Shown piece after piece: positions 1 through 11,014 of a DNA stretch of 64,000 nucleotides (position 1 is the first letter of the stretch; each line of letters opens with the position of its first letter). The notes beneath the pieces were generated by a model. That model was not told where the DNA came from and did no database searches. It was given only the letters and a program-made list of their open reading frames with translations. The translations under genes and the position numbers were made by a program. Origin of the DNA: Siphonodentalium dalli (Eukaryota; Mollusca; Scaphopoda; Gadilida; Siphonodentaliidae); the NCBI GenBank assembly GCA_032622095.1, contig CP136069.1:202912690-202976689 (forward strand), given 5' to 3'.

Positions 1-326
1 AATAAGAAGCAAAATTGAAGTTTATTCTCTATTATCATGTATATATGATGTTTATATATGACCAATATATATATATATATATATTTGATGGACGAAAGTC
101 TAATTAAATCGCCTAGCGCGACGGACACAAGGCTGCGGTTGTGGCTTGGTTCATATAAAATAAAGCTCCCATCAGCTTATATCTATATTATTATGTATAT
201 GAAATGTTTATATTACCAAATAAAACTATTCCGTTCATCAAATATCAATAAAATAGTTTTATATTGTCATATAAACATCACATATACATAATAATATAGA
301 ATAAACTTCAATTTTGCATCTTATTT
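1..326. mobile_element. AT-rich MITE-like foldback element
   Basis: The first 28 bases (AATAAGAAGCAAAATTGAAG...) return as an inverted copy ending at about 326 (reverse complement AAATAAGATGCAAAATTGAA...). With gaps the match continues inward for about 65 bases on each side. No coding capacity is visible. The left end may be cut by the window edge, so the true terminus and any target-site duplication are unknown. The superfamily is not assigned. Confidence 0.6.
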
Positions 327-333
327 CATATAT

Positions 334-376
334 ATATGGCTTGGTATGGCTTGGTTTGGCTTGGTATGGCTTGGTG
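334..376. repeat. Short TGGCTTGG-type simple repeat
   Basis: GGCTTGGTAT and GGCTTGGTTT alternate for about four 11-base units. It is a small local duplication with no sign of function. Confidence 0.6.
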
Positions 377-887
377 TTTAATCACACCGGTACTGGCCAG
401 GGGCTTGGGTTTGGAATTCTGCAGCTCCTCCCTCAAAGGTTTTGAAAGCTCAAAATTCGGGCAAATTAAAGATATTTTCAGTCAAATTCGGACAATTTTC
501 GGGAAAATTCAATAGTATTTCAGGGTGGGGTTGGCAAATTACAGTATTATTTCACATCTCTGTCCGAATTATACATATTAAAGGCTCGTTTGAATCTATT
601 GTGTTATATGTATGTGTATATACAAAGTTACAACAACAACAACAACAACATCAAAATAATCTTATCTAAAGTCGTGTTTTGCTTCATGCTGTTGAAAACG
701 AAATATGACATAAACTTAACCTAAAAGACAAAACAAATATTGTTTTGTTATTGAATAATTATCAAAATATTTTTGGTGTCCCTCTAAAACATCGAATTGT
801 ATGAAATAAATGCATAGAAAATTAAATATCAAACAAAATAGTGTATTTCTTGTAGCATTTCTCTTCCAACTTGTAATTTTATACACT
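377..887. other. No gene seen; contains a (CAA)n microsatellite
   Basis: I see no splice-bounded open frame or known repeat here. A pure (CAA)n tract lies near 630-650. Confidence 0.5.
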
Positions 888-1015
888 TTAAGACATATTA
901 TGGACTTGTTCGGTGCGTGAAATTGATAAGAGTATTCAGGCGCTATGACAACTTGTAGCAATCTACTAACATCGCCGAACATTTCAAAGAAATCGACCAT
1001 GCCACTCCATTAATA
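888..1015 (+). repeat. Dispersed repeat R1, partial copy
   Basis: Begins TTTAAGACATATTATGGACT and continues through GCGTGAAA, TATTCAGGCGCTATG and CATCGCCGAA. The same ordered blocks occur at 2893, 7444 and 42965 (+) and at 5290-4886 (-). Probably a non-autonomous transposon fragment. No coding capacity is visible. Confidence 0.6.
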
Positions 1016-1033
1016 ATATTCGTTTTCAATATA

Positions 1034-1101
1034 ACGAAATAATACCAACGAGATAATACCAACGAGATGATACCAACGAGATAATACCAACGAGATAATA
1101 G
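1034..1101. repeat. 14-bp minisatellite
   Basis: About four to five copies of ATACCAACGAGATA in tandem, with single-base variants (ATGATACC, ATAATAGC). Confidence 0.8.
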
Positions 1102-1361
1102 CAAGGCAGCCATTAATAGGAGCTAGGTATTTATTGCTAGATATCGACGGTCAAACGAGAATGTTTTTAAACGATTTGAATTGTTTGCCAGCCTATATTT
1201 AGCTAACATTCCAATGATCGTCTCTGCATCATGATAATATAGTTTGAATTCGTTTTCAACATATGAAACTGATGCTTGGTTTTGTTGATTCTGTTGTGAT
1301 GTTTGTGCCATAAAAATGGATTTCATATATATATATTTGCCTTTATTCTTGTACCCGATAA

Positions 1362-1650
1362 GCTGGCAACTATTTTTTGCGCTCCAAAATACACCTAAAT
1401 ATATTCGCTTTTTGAATTTTTCCCGTATTCAAAATAGATCGATAATGTTTAAACTACCTTTCTATGAGTATTACATGTATACATTGAAGTCATAAAAATA
1501 CAAAATTGAACACGATGTTTGAGTCACAAACAAAAGCCACTTGCACGACATTGAACAGAAAAACGTTTCTATTCTTGATATGGTAGAAATAAAGAGAATT
1601 TGTTTCAATTTTATGCGAACCGTTGAAAACTTCTGGAGAGTGTTTTTCAT
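1362..1650 (+). repeat. Dispersed repeat R2
   Basis: Contains GCGCTCCAAAATACACCTAA, TTTGAATTTTTCCCG, ACTACCTTTCTATGAG and CTTGATATGGTAGAAATAAA in that order. The same blocks recur at 25165 and 52014 (+) and at 51590-51455 (-). The final block usually reads TAAAGAGCG; here it is TAAAGAGAA. Confidence 0.65.
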
Positions 1651-1780
1651 ATCAAAAGTATGTAGCCGACATTGGAAGCTCGAATGAGCCATGTCCGTTT
1701 GAGAATCACGCTGTTCTTTTTATTCAGATATATTATATATAAAATAATACGTCTGGATCAATAAGTTCCAGCTGATATAT

Positions 1781-2127
1781 TTTATCTTGTTTGAATATTC
1801 TATCCATTTATTCGCGTATTTATTTGTTTATATTGAATATTCTATCCATTTATTCGCGTATTTATTTGTTTATATTGAATATTCTATCCATTTATTCACG
1901 TATTTATTTGTTTGATATTGAATATTCTATCCATTTATTCGCGTATTTATTTGTTTGATATTGAATATTCTATCCATTTATTCGCGCATTTATTTGTTTA
2001 TATTGAATATTCTATCCATTTATTCGCGTATTTATTTGTTTATATTGAATATTCTATCATTTATTCACGTATTTATTTGTTTGATATTGAATATTCTATC
2101 CATTTATTCACGTATTTATTTGTTTGA
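1781..2127. repeat. 42/43-bp minisatellite
   Basis: About eight tandem copies of a unit with GAATATTCTATCCATTTATT followed by CGCGTATTTATTTGTTT. Unit starts at 1793, 1835, 1877 and 1920 give periods of 42, 42 and 43. Variants are single-base changes (CGCGTA, CACGTA, CGCGCA). Confidence 0.9.
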
Positions 2128-2394
2128 TGTTTTAAAGGGACGGCAATAATTATTACTGTAAGGTTAATCTGAATTGGTATATATAGTAGATGACTCCCTT
2201 CACAGTTACTATATATTGTGGAATAATCAGACCGTTGTCGTAATAATTATGCATACTTCACCTACCCGTCATATAAAACTATTCTTACTTTCAACATATA
2301 GGCTACAACTGCACATACAATGTCTCTTTCCAACAAGAACATATATGATAAATTAAGTTGTATTTAAAACATGAAAAAATGTGTGTATGGTTGA
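2128..2394. other. No gene seen
   Basis: AT-rich spacer between two minisatellites. No supported coding region, TIR or known repeat was found. Confidence 0.4.
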
Positions 2395-2645
2395 ATAGGC
2401 AGATGACTTCGACATATAATACAGTCGATGGTAATACTGGGGTATATACAGTCGATGGTAATAATGCAGATGACTTCGACATATATACAGTCGATGGTAA
2501 TAATGGGGTATATACAGTCGATGGTAATAATGGGGTATATACAGTCGATGGTAATAATGCAGATGACTTCGACATATATACAGTCGATGGTAATAATGCA
2601 GATGACTTCGACATATATACAGTCGATGGTAATAATGGGGTAGAT
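2395..2645. repeat. Compound minisatellite with two unit types
   Basis: Each unit starts ACAGTCGATGGTAATAATG. It then carries either the long tail CAGATGACTTCGACATATAT or the short tail GGGTATAT. Long and short units are interleaved (long, short, long, short, short, long, long, short) rather than segregated. Confidence 0.85.
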
Positions 2646-2892
2646 TTTTGCAACAGATGTTATGACGGCGCCGCTGACAAAACTCAGCTTACAATTCATT
2701 CACGATGGGTGTTCAGGGTTTATTTCTTTGTCATTTGTTTTCAAATTAAATTAAGTATATAATATTAATTTAGACAGTTCAAAGTGGTCTGAAATAATTT
2801 TCCCGAAATTTTCCAGCTTCCCAGCGTATGTACATCTGTTCACAAGTCTGTTGGTTCGATTGTTCTTATTTCTCGCTATTTTCGTGGTTAAC

Positions 2893-3005
2893 GAAAGACA
2901 TATTATGGACTTATTCGGGTGCGTGGAAACTGATAAGTTAGTATTCGGGACGCAACTATTCGTGATAAACTAACGAAAATGAGTTCGCTACAATAGTGAC
3001 TTTAA
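2893..3005 (+). repeat. Dispersed repeat R1, left half
   Basis: AAAGACATATTATGGACTTA through AACTATTCGTGATAAACTAACG. The R1 sequence resumes at 4116 (GGCGGTGTGTGTTGTCAATT), so this copy was split by the MITE at 3006-4115. Unsplit copies at 42965-43345 and at 5290-4886 show the joined arrangement. Confidence 0.65.
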
Positions 3006-4115
3006 TTTACCCTTTACCCAACAGAACGGCCCTGTGCCAATGCATTCTCTTATATATGCGAGTCGACCATAGGTCGCCTCGCATATATAAGAGAATGCAT
3101 TGGCTTAACACATTAAAAATTATAAAAATAAAAATTATAAAAATGGTAAAAAGTGTTAAAAAAAGATTTTTTTTTAGGCCAATGCATTCTCTTATATATG
3201 CGAGGCGACCTATGGTCGACTCGCATATATAAGAGAATGCATTGGCACAGGGCATAACTGTAACCATCACAATGTGGTCAATGAGCCGGTGTATGTGAAC
3301 ATGAGGTGCATAACTTGTATGTATAAATATGTAAGTCGCGTTTCTGCACATTGTGTTCGGGCATATCCGCCTGTCTGCCCACGGAGTGCATGCTCAACCG
3401 TGCTGACCTTGGCATATTAATGGACTTACTACTGATTGTACTTACATGTACTAATTGTATCTAGATTATATTGATGCGCACTACAAGTATAACAATTATC
3501 CTAATATATACTTATTTTCATGCATCATCTCTCCTGGTGCCGAGACGTATTTGGTCTAATTCCGTTTCTATATTGGACAACACACCATGATTTAACGCCA
3601 TAATGTAGAATTTAGATTATGACAGAGGGATTATTGTATACAGCATTTATCACACTTCTTTTCCACCTACTTTATTATCTTTCTTGTCTATTTCATAATC
3701 TCCTCCCTTCTATCACTCCTCCATCTTCCTGATCCCTGCACTCGCTTAACTAACTTCCCAACATTTATTTGAAAACACAGAACAATATTCAAATTCCCGT
3801 CCTTTTTACCCTGTAGCTGTCTGTATTGACACTCGGGGTAACATTATTGGAGGAAAAGATTTTTATAAAAAGCCATAGGCTCATGGCTTGTTATCTAATC
3901 CTCATTTGAACTATGTTTTTTTCTCAATATGTATAATTGTCAATGTTCTGTTCTGTTCTTTTGTTCAAATAAATATTGTTTACACTAATGAGCCGGTTCC
4001 AATGATATCCATATTTGTATGTTTTATTGAGACAGACCCAAGATAATTTAGGCTGTTGCAGCTTTATTTGGCCGTTTTTGGCCGGTTTTGGCCGGTTTGT
4101 TGGGTAAAGGGTTAA
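3006..4115. mobile_element. TTAA-flanked hairpin MITE, interrupted by a LINE fragment
   Basis: The left terminus is (TTTA)CCCTTTACCCAACAG; the right is TTTGTTGGGTAAAGGG(TTAA). The TTAA target site and CCCTTT ends resemble piggyBac-type non-autonomous elements; this is inference, since no transposase is present. Two 67-bp hairpins lie at 3037-3103 and 3179-3245, each the reverse complement of the other and separated by an AT-rich spacer. The right arm is split after AATGAGCCGGT by the insertion at 3291-3986. Without it the element is about 414 bp, like the other full copies. Confidence 0.8.
3291..3986 (+). mobile_element. 5'-truncated LINE 3' end nested in a MITE
   Basis: Flanked by an 11-bp duplication AATGAGCCGGT (3280-3290 and 3987-3997). 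The duplicated copy shares a T-for-G change relative to other MITE copies, so it predates the insertion. The insert ends GTTCAAATAAATATTGTTTA and carries a pyrimidine-rich 3' UTR and a stem-like AAAAAGCCATAGGCT near its end. A related 3' end lies at 7170-6968 on the - strand. No reverse transcriptase remains. Confidence 0.65.
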
Positions 4116-4302
4116 TATACAAGCATGGCGGTGTGTGTTGTCAATTTGGATAGAGAGAGATATATATTTGGTTTTATTCCTCCATATCAGAAGATAATAT
4201 GTTACAATCATACACATGCATTTATTCACTAAAAATATTCGGAGAGTTTCAATTTATTCTGCCACTTTCGAAAACGACATGACAGTGTTGATCACATATA
4301 TA
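4116..4302 (+). repeat. Dispersed repeat R1, right half
   Basis: Continuation of R1 after the MITE: GGCGGTGTGTGTTGTCAATT matches CGGTGTGGGTTGTCAATTGG at about 43209. The match weakens rightwards. Confidence 0.45.
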
Positions 4303-4705
4303 TGTGACCCGCCATATCAAATCCAGTCGTAAGTCGGGATTTTTTTTACCCTGTGGTCGACTCGCATATATAAGAGAATGCATTGGGCTAACAATTTTTT
4401 ACAATTTTAATAATTTGTTCTTGTATTCTTTAACAATTTTATGATTTTACCCATACAGAGCCCCAGACAAACATGAGCAAACGACACTCTTCTATATGCT
4501 TCTATATATGTGTGGGGCTCCCTGCAGGGTAATGGATGTTTTTTTATTTTATGTCCTAAAAATTGTCAGAAACATTTATTTAAAAAAAATGATAAAAAAT
4601 ATTCATTCTCTTATATATGCGAGGCGACCCATGGTCCACTCGCATATATAAGAGAATGCATTGGCACAGGGTAAAAAAAATCCCGACTTACGACTGGATT
4701 TGATT
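4303..4705. mobile_element. Hairpin MITE, TGTGACCCGCC family, damaged
   Basis: Left end TGTGACCCGCCATATCAAAT, then CCAGTCGTAAGTCGGGATTT; the right side repeats the latter inverted but lacks the outermost bases. The left hairpin has lost its first arm (starts at about 4350); the right hairpin (about 4597-4663) is nearly whole. A middle palindrome built on GGAGCCCC/GGGGCTC is also present. The 11 bases TGTTGATCACA flank it on both sides (4286-4296, 4706-4716), perhaps a target duplication. Confidence 0.65.
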
Positions 4706-4885
4706 TGTTGATCACACATTCTCTAATAATTTGGGCACAGTTGTCTGTACTCTGTATCGTCTTTGTACGATGTATATGTAGGATGTAGATAAGTTTGGAG
4801 ATATTCTAGATATATTCCTTACGAATTTTCACCGTTGAAATAATGGAATGGTTGAAATAAAAATTATAAATTAGGTTATCTTGAT

Positions 4886-5290
4886 AAAGAGCGTCCATGG
4901 CTCCAAGGCAGAAAGTATTTACCGCACAAAATCCAATTTAAAGTTATGTGAAACACTCCAGTAGGGGTGATAAAATAGAAATCGAACATAAAATCATGCT
5001 CAACGGAACTATTTTTCTATTTTCTAACCAAATTTACAAAATACACCGTCATTCTTGAATATTAATTAAATTAAAGTGACTATCGGTGGCGAAATTGTTT
5101 TCATTACTTTTGCGTCCTAATTGGGCGTAGGTCGGACGATGTTTTCTATATATGTAGTGGTGCGGTCGATTTGGTTGAGATTTTCGGCGATGTTAGTAGA
5201 GTGTAACATTCTTCTAGTTAGCATAGCGCCTGAATACTAACTTATCAGTTTCATGCACCCAAACAAGTCCATAAATAGTAAAGAGCGATT
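4886..5290 (-). repeat. Dispersed repeat R1, near-complete copy
   Basis: Read on the - strand: ATGGACTTGTTTGGGTGCAT, AACTGATAAGTTAGTATTCA, CATCGCCGAAAATCTCAACC, then TGGAGTGTTTCACATAACTT. It matches 42965-43345 block for block and shows the empty site corresponding to the MITE at 3006. The octamer AAAGAGCG occurs near both edges (4886 and 5280). Confidence 0.6.
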
Positions 5291-5949
5291 TCAATTATCA
5301 TGAGCTTTTGTACTCATTTTCTACGTAAAAATCATCGACGTTTTTGTGGATTTTATCGCACAACCAAAATGAATAAGCCGTATTTCCAAAGAGCACGAAG
5401 CCACGTTGGCACACACACTATATAATCTTTAAAAAGCAGCGATAAGATTTATAAATCTCGGAAACACACCACCTGTATGTTGAACGCAGTCATAGAGTGC
5501 GTATATATAACAACCTGTATATCGAACTCAGTCATAGAGTGCGTATATAGACATAATTCCAACAATAGAAACCGCTTGTTCGACATGTATAGTACTCCGT
5601 GACTGTGTTATGCAATGGTGATTCCAAATATCCTCTGATAGTGCATGGTAGTACAATGTGGCGTTTTGACAGCAAAAGCACAAACGCTCTTTATAAAATG
5701 TGATATCTCGACTTGCATGGTATGCAAAACGTCACAGCCATGTGGTGTGTCTTTCGGAAGTCGATATCCAACATCAAAACCTCATGTGAATGGGTTCGTT
5801 CTTATATGCGGGTATAGAAAATGGGCAAATGCTAGTTTATGGTTTATCAAGTCGGTGGGTTGCCTTTTAACCCTTTATTTGATAGATAGTCACCGACGAG
5901 TAGTTCCCTTTACATGAACTGTTCAGTTATAATAAGTTCAACAAACGGC
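5291..5949. other. No supported gene; small tandem duplication
   Basis: A roughly 45-base unit (AACCTGTATATCGAACTCAG + TCATAGAGTGCGTATATA) is present twice at about 5470-5550. A 90-codon frame at 5645-5917 lacks any recognisable motif or splice context, so I do not call it a gene. Confidence 0.4.
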
Positions 5950-6205
5950 TTTCTTGAACTTATTATATGAACATTCCCCATGCACGATGAACACGAATCC
6001 TTCTGAACTTATTATATGAACAGTCCCCATGCATCGATGAACACAAATCTTTCTGAACTTATTATATGAACATTCTCCATGCACCGATGAACACGAATCT
6101 TTCTGAACTTATTATATGAACATTCCCATGCATCAATGAACACGAATCCTTCTGAACTTAGTATATGAACATTCCCATGCACCAATGAACACGAATCCTT
6201 CTGCG
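5950..6205. repeat. 50-bp minisatellite
   Basis: Five copies of a unit GAACTTATTATATGAACATT + CCCCATGCACCGATGAACAC + GAATCTTTCT. Starts at 5956, 6005, 6055, 6105 and 6154 give periods of 49-50. Confidence 0.85.
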
Positions 6206-6427
6206 CTTGACTTATGTATTTGTCTGTCTGTCGTCTTCTTATATTTCTTGAATATCCCTCTAAATAAATAATATACTATCCCAATGTATAATTTTGTAAC
6301 ATTGGATAATCCATTGGTAAATAAAGTGTTAAAGCGACTCATATCTTCTTGCCGAAGTTGAACCCAATAAGCTCGTGTTTTTGTCACGTTCTGAGATCAA
6401 TCGACACCTTTCGCAGATCCGAATTAC

Positions 6428-6503
6428 GAATATGTTATATTGATTACGTATAGCTTATATTGATTACGTATAGCTTATATTGATTACGTATAGCTTATAT
6501 TGA
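6428..6503. repeat. 20-bp tandem repeat
   Basis: Nearly four exact copies of TTATATTGATTACGTATAGC. Confidence 0.85.
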
Positions 6504-6967
6504 TAGTTGTATGGTTCAAAACGCTTTTCGCAGAATTGACGACTTGTGTTGTAATGACGACACATATATATGGTTACCAATCTTTAATGTATGAAGTAGC
6601 AGATAATAAGCAACCAATGTATACAAACAAAGTCGCGGAATGAAAGACCCGAGTGAGAGGTGATGCTCGGATAGGTATCAAAACCTCAAGATGAAATGAG
6701 TTAAGTGAAAGCATGATGTGTTGGGGTGTATCTGTTCCTTATATACTCTTTGGGATGAATATTTGATGATGTATTTGGTCATTTACATCGGCATTGGCTC
6801 TGCCGTTATGGTCATTCCCTATGACCATATTTGGGGAATCGACTTCATTGTGTGCGGATCTGGGCTGTGATTAAGATGTGTGAGGTTTCTGTAAGGCACC
6901 GAGTACTGATATTCGAGGTTTGGGTTCTTACTATACGTAGCACGCGGGTATACTATACAATTAGTGT
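6504..6967. other. No gene seen
   Basis: Unique-looking AT-rich DNA. No supported coding or repeat structure beyond short direct repeats. Confidence 0.35.
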
Positions 6968-7170
6968 TGGTGTAAACAATATTTATTCCCAATACAAAAC
7001 AAGATGAATATTTTACAAAAATGCTAATGGATGAGTATGGGTGATTGGAAAGGGATGAGACAACAAGCCTATTTTGGCTTTTTTGTAAGTCCTCTCCCAG
7101 ATCGCTTAAATTTTCCGAACTACATAAGGCCGTTCGGGCGTGTCAGACGGGAATTAGTGTTATACTAATA
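6968..7170 (-). mobile_element. LINE 3'-end fragment
   Basis: Read on the - strand it has AATTCCCGTC, then a stem-like AAAAAGCCAAAATAGGCT, CTTGTTGTCTCATCC, and ends GGGAATAAATATTGTTTACA. This is the same order as the insert at 3291-3986, so it is the same retroelement family. Confidence 0.5.
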
Positions 7171-7443
7171 TAATGGGGCATGGGTAGTTATGTCACACCA
7201 TTATACGAGTCATTTTGTGATACATTAGTAGCGTTTAAACTGCTTGCCACTCACAGTGAGGTGGTATGATTATGTTTGCTGTGATTAATTAGTTTGTACG
7301 TAGTTAGTAATAAGTTATTATCAGGTCATATAGTCAGCGATGAGGTTGGTGATTGCACGCAATCAACCGTGAAAACGGTGATGTCGGGATGAATATCATT
7401 TTGTTTAATATGTAGTATATTTCACTAAACGCGCAGGATCCAC

Positions 7444-7600
7444 ATTAAAGACATATTACGGACTTGTTTGGGTGCGTGAAACTGATAAGTTAGTATTCAG
7501 GCACTATGCCAACTGGAGGGATGTAGCATTCTACCACACCACCGAAAATTTCAAGCAAATCGACATGCACTAGATCGAAATGTATTAACTGCTTCCAATA
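7444..7600 (+). repeat. Dispersed repeat R1, partial copy
   Basis: TTAAAGACATATTACGGACT, GGGTGCGTGAAACTGATAAG and CACCACCGAAAATTTCAAGC match R1. It runs into sequence bearing AAAGAGCG-type motifs that leads into the large minisatellite. Confidence 0.6.
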
Positions 7601-7707
7601 TACACAAGAGAGATGAACACTCTTTATTTTAATAAAACCTAGAAGAAACGAACAGAGAGCGATGAAAATAAGTGAATAATGTGGCCGGAATCCAGTAGTT
7701 TTCATCT

Positions 7708-10100
7708 TTCCACAAACGCTCTTTATGTTATCAGAACACTTATAACGACGAACGCTCTTTATTGATACCTTATCTGAACACATTTTAACGATGGACGCTC
7801 TTTATTGATACCTTATCAGAACGCATAAAACTATAAACGCTCTTTATTGATATCTTATCGGAACGCATATGACGATAAACGCTCTTTATTGTTACCTTGT
7901 CAGAACATATTTAATGACGAACTCTCTTTATTGTTACCTTACCTGAACACATACAACGATAAAAGCTCTTTGTTGTTACCTCACCTGAACACATACAACG
8001 ATAAAAGCTCTTTATTGTTACCTTACCTGAACACATACAACGATAAAAGCTCTGTGTTGTTACCTTACCTGAACACATACAACGATAAAAGCCCTTTGTT
8101 GTTACCTCACCTGAACACATACAACGATAAAAGCTCTTTGTTGTTACCTTACCTGAACACATACAACGATAAAAGCTCTTTGTTGTTACCTCACCTGAAC
8201 ACATACAACGATAAAAGCTCTTTATTGTTACCTTACCTGAACACATACAACGATAAAAGCTCTGTATTGTTACATTACATGAACACATACAACTATAAAA
8301 GCTCTGTATTGTTACCTTACCTGAACACATACAACGATAACAGCTCTTTGTTGTTACCTCACCTGAACACATACAACGATAAAAGCTCTTTGTTGTTACC
8401 TTACCTGAACACATACAACGATAAAAGCTCTTTATTGTTACCTCACCTGAACACATACAGCGATAAAAGCTCTTTGTTGTTACCTTACCTGAACACATAC
8501 AACGATAAAAGCTCTTTATTGTTACCTCACCTGAACACATACAACGATAAAAGCTCTTTGTTGTTACCTCACCTGAACACATACAACGATAAAAGCTCTT
8601 TGTTGTTACCTTACCTGAACCCATACAACGATAAAAGCTCTTTATTGTTACCTTACCTGAACACATACAACGATAAAAGTTCTTTATTGTTACCTTACCT
8701 GAACACATACAACGATAAAAGCTCTTTTTTGCTACCTTACCTGAACACATACAACGATAAAAGCTCGTTATTGTTACCTTACCTGAACACATACAACGAT
8801 AAAAACTCTTTGTTGTTACCTTACATGAACACATACAACGATAAAAGCTCTTTATTGTTACCTTACCTGAACACATACAACTATAAAAGCTCTTTGTTGT
8901 TACCTTACCTGAACACATACAACGATAAAAGCTCTTTATTGTTACCTTACCTGAACACATACAACGATAAAAACTCTTTGTTGTTACCTTACATGAACAC
9001 ATACAGCGATAAAAGCTCTTTATTGTTACCTTACCTGAACACATACAACGATAAAAGCTCTTTGTTGTTACCTCACCTGAACACATACAACGATAAAAGC
9101 TCTTTATTGTTACCTTACCTGAACACATACAACGATAAAAGCTCTGTGTTGTTACCTTACCTGAACACATACAACGATAAAAGCCCTTTGTTGTTACCTC
9201 ACCTGAACACATACAACGATAAAAGCTCTTTGTTGTTACCTCACCTGAACACATACAACGATAAAAGCTCTTTGTTGTTACCTTACCTGAACACATACAA
9301 CGATAAAAGCTCTTTATTGTTACCTCACCTGAACACATACAGCGATAAAAGCTCTTTGTTGTTACCTTACCTGAACACATACAACGATAAAAGCTCTTTA
9401 TTGTTACCTCACCTGAACACATACAACGATAAAAGCTCTTTGTTGTTACCTCACCTGAACACATACAACGATAAAAGCTCTTTGTTGTTACCTTACCTGA
9501 ACCCATACAACGATAAAAGCTCTTTATTGTTACCTTACCTGAACACATACAACGATAAAAGTTCTTTATTGTTACCTTACCTGAACACATACAACGATAA
9601 AAGCTCTTTTTTGCTACCTTACCTGAACACATACAACGATAAAAGCTCGTTATTGTTACCTTACCTGAACACATACAACGATAAAAACTCTTTGTTGTTA
9701 CCTTACATGAACACATACAACGATAAAAGCTCTTTATTGTTACCTTACCTGAACACATACAACTATAAAAGCTCTTTGTTGTTACCTTACCTGAACACAT
9801 ACAACGATAAAAGCTCTTTATTGTTACCTTACCTGAACACATACAACGATAAAAACTCTTTGTTGTTACCTTACATGAACACATACAGCGATAAAAGCTC
9901 TTTATTGTTACCTTACCTGAACACATACAACGATAAAAGCTCTTTGTTGTTACCTCACCTGAACACATACAACGATAACAGCTCTTTGTTGTTACCTTAC
10001 CTGAACACATACAACGATACAAGCTCTTTGTTGTTACCTTACATGAACACATACAACGATAAAAGCTCTTTGTTGTTACCTTACATGAACACATTTAAAG
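7708..10100. repeat. Large 42-bp minisatellite with higher-order repeats
   Basis: About 56 tandem copies of a 42-base unit (CGATAAAAGCTCTTTGTTGT + TACCTTACCTGAACACATAC + AA). The first five to six units are divergent, 42-44 bases long, and keep AACGCTCTTTATTG; the interior is homogenised to AAAGCTCTTT. Variant units recur at a distance of 882 bp (21 units: 8617/9499, 8721/9603). Earlier variants recur at 1092 bp (26 units: 8091/9183), so one block was duplicated and one copy lost five units. Because 42 is divisible by three and the unit lacks stops in some frames, long open frames run through both strands (+ 7847-10144, - 7911-10094). I treat these as by-products. Confidence 0.9.
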
Positions 10101-10327
10101 GCATAGTCCGGGCATTGTTTCCGAGTGACTTAATATGTCTTTAATTAAATCTAGGCACACCACGTAACGATGATCTGATAATAGAAATACACATGAGAGA
10201 AATGATCATTCGAGGTGCTGAGATGGAATACATTGTAGGAGTTCTATGTTACATGTAGGAACGTCATGCATAAACAATATTTCGAAGGAAAAAACACAAC
10301 TGAGAACGCTCTTTATTGTCTACCGCT

Positions 10328-10490
10328 TGTCAATTCAATTCAATTAAGTTTATTTTTATCTTAACGTCATTACATTTGACACACACAGACAATATATTAT
10401 AACATATATACAGTAAATTGTAATACTTGTCACGTGTGCAAATTATATCTATGGAAGGGATACATATATATTCATGTTGCATAACTTCAT
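10328..10490 (-). mobile_element. LINE 3'-tail fragment ending in (TTGAA)n
   Basis: On the + strand it starts CAATTCAATTCAATT and continues TAAGTTTATTTTTATCTT. Read on the - strand this is a LINE-like 3' UTR ending in an ATTGA-type short repeat, as at 43460 and 45248. Confidence 0.4.
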
Positions 10491-10491
10491 A

Positions 10492-11014
10492 TTAAATATA
10501 CGGGCGGCCTTGGCGGTGGGTATACTGTTAAAATATTCAGCTCCGTTAAAAACCGCCACAAACAGAAAGAATAGTAACATATAGACAGACTTTGTTCTTA
10601 TACCAATCAGAAATATGGCATAACCAGTATGTTATTGTCAATTGTTTTTTCCTTTGTTATGTAAACAAAAGCAAAATACGTTACGTTACCTGGCTTTTGT
10701 TTAGATCCGGATATGGTAAACATAAAGAGCGTTATTTGTTACTGTTTTCTTGATATGGAAATAACAAAGAGCGTTTATATCATTTGTGTGATTAACCAAT
10801 AGAATTGCGCTGTGTTATGTAAACAGAAGCACAACTTCTGTAAGACGAGCAGGTTCTTGTTTACGTACACCATCGTACGTCTTGAGGACAATATACCATT
10901 TACGCGCTGATTATGTTTGGCACATGAACAACACTATATATATTTTAATATTCCTTCTGTTGGCGATTTGAACAAATATGAATATTTTGCAACGAACGCC
11001 GCCCGTGCCTTTAA
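10492..11014 (+). mobile_element. TTAA-flanked MITE, AGGCACG family
   Basis: Right end GCCCGTGCCT(TTAA); left end TTAAATATACGGGCGGCCTT, mutated from TTAAAGGTACGG. The whole 523 bp matches the reverse complement of 30346-30847 (AAAACCGCCACAAACAGAAA, TTATGTAAACAAAAGCA, TTTGAACAAATATGAATATT). Two AAAGAGCG octamers lie about 40 bp apart (near 10724 and 10764). It is non-coding. The TTAA target suggests piggyBac-type mobilisation, by inference. Confidence 0.7.

Noticed and set aside
2358-2762. 134-residue + frame and 111/116-residue - frames in the compound minisatellite
   Set aside because: Low-complexity by-products of tandem units open in several frames at once.
3007-3351. 114-residue frame through the hairpin MITE, and similar frames at 18340, 28676, 29133 and 56242
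   Set aside because: They translate MITE arms and hairpins (SYICE..RLAYIRECIG). The same peptide appears on both strands because the DNA is palindromic.
5645-5917. 90-residue cysteine-containing protein
   Set aside because: No motif, signal peptide, splice context or repeat relation; the length is unremarkable for random frames.
7847-10144. 765-residue repeat protein (+) and 727-residue protein (-)
   Set aside because: Both arise from a stop-free 42-bp minisatellite unit divisible by three. No start context, splice site or non-repeat domain is present.
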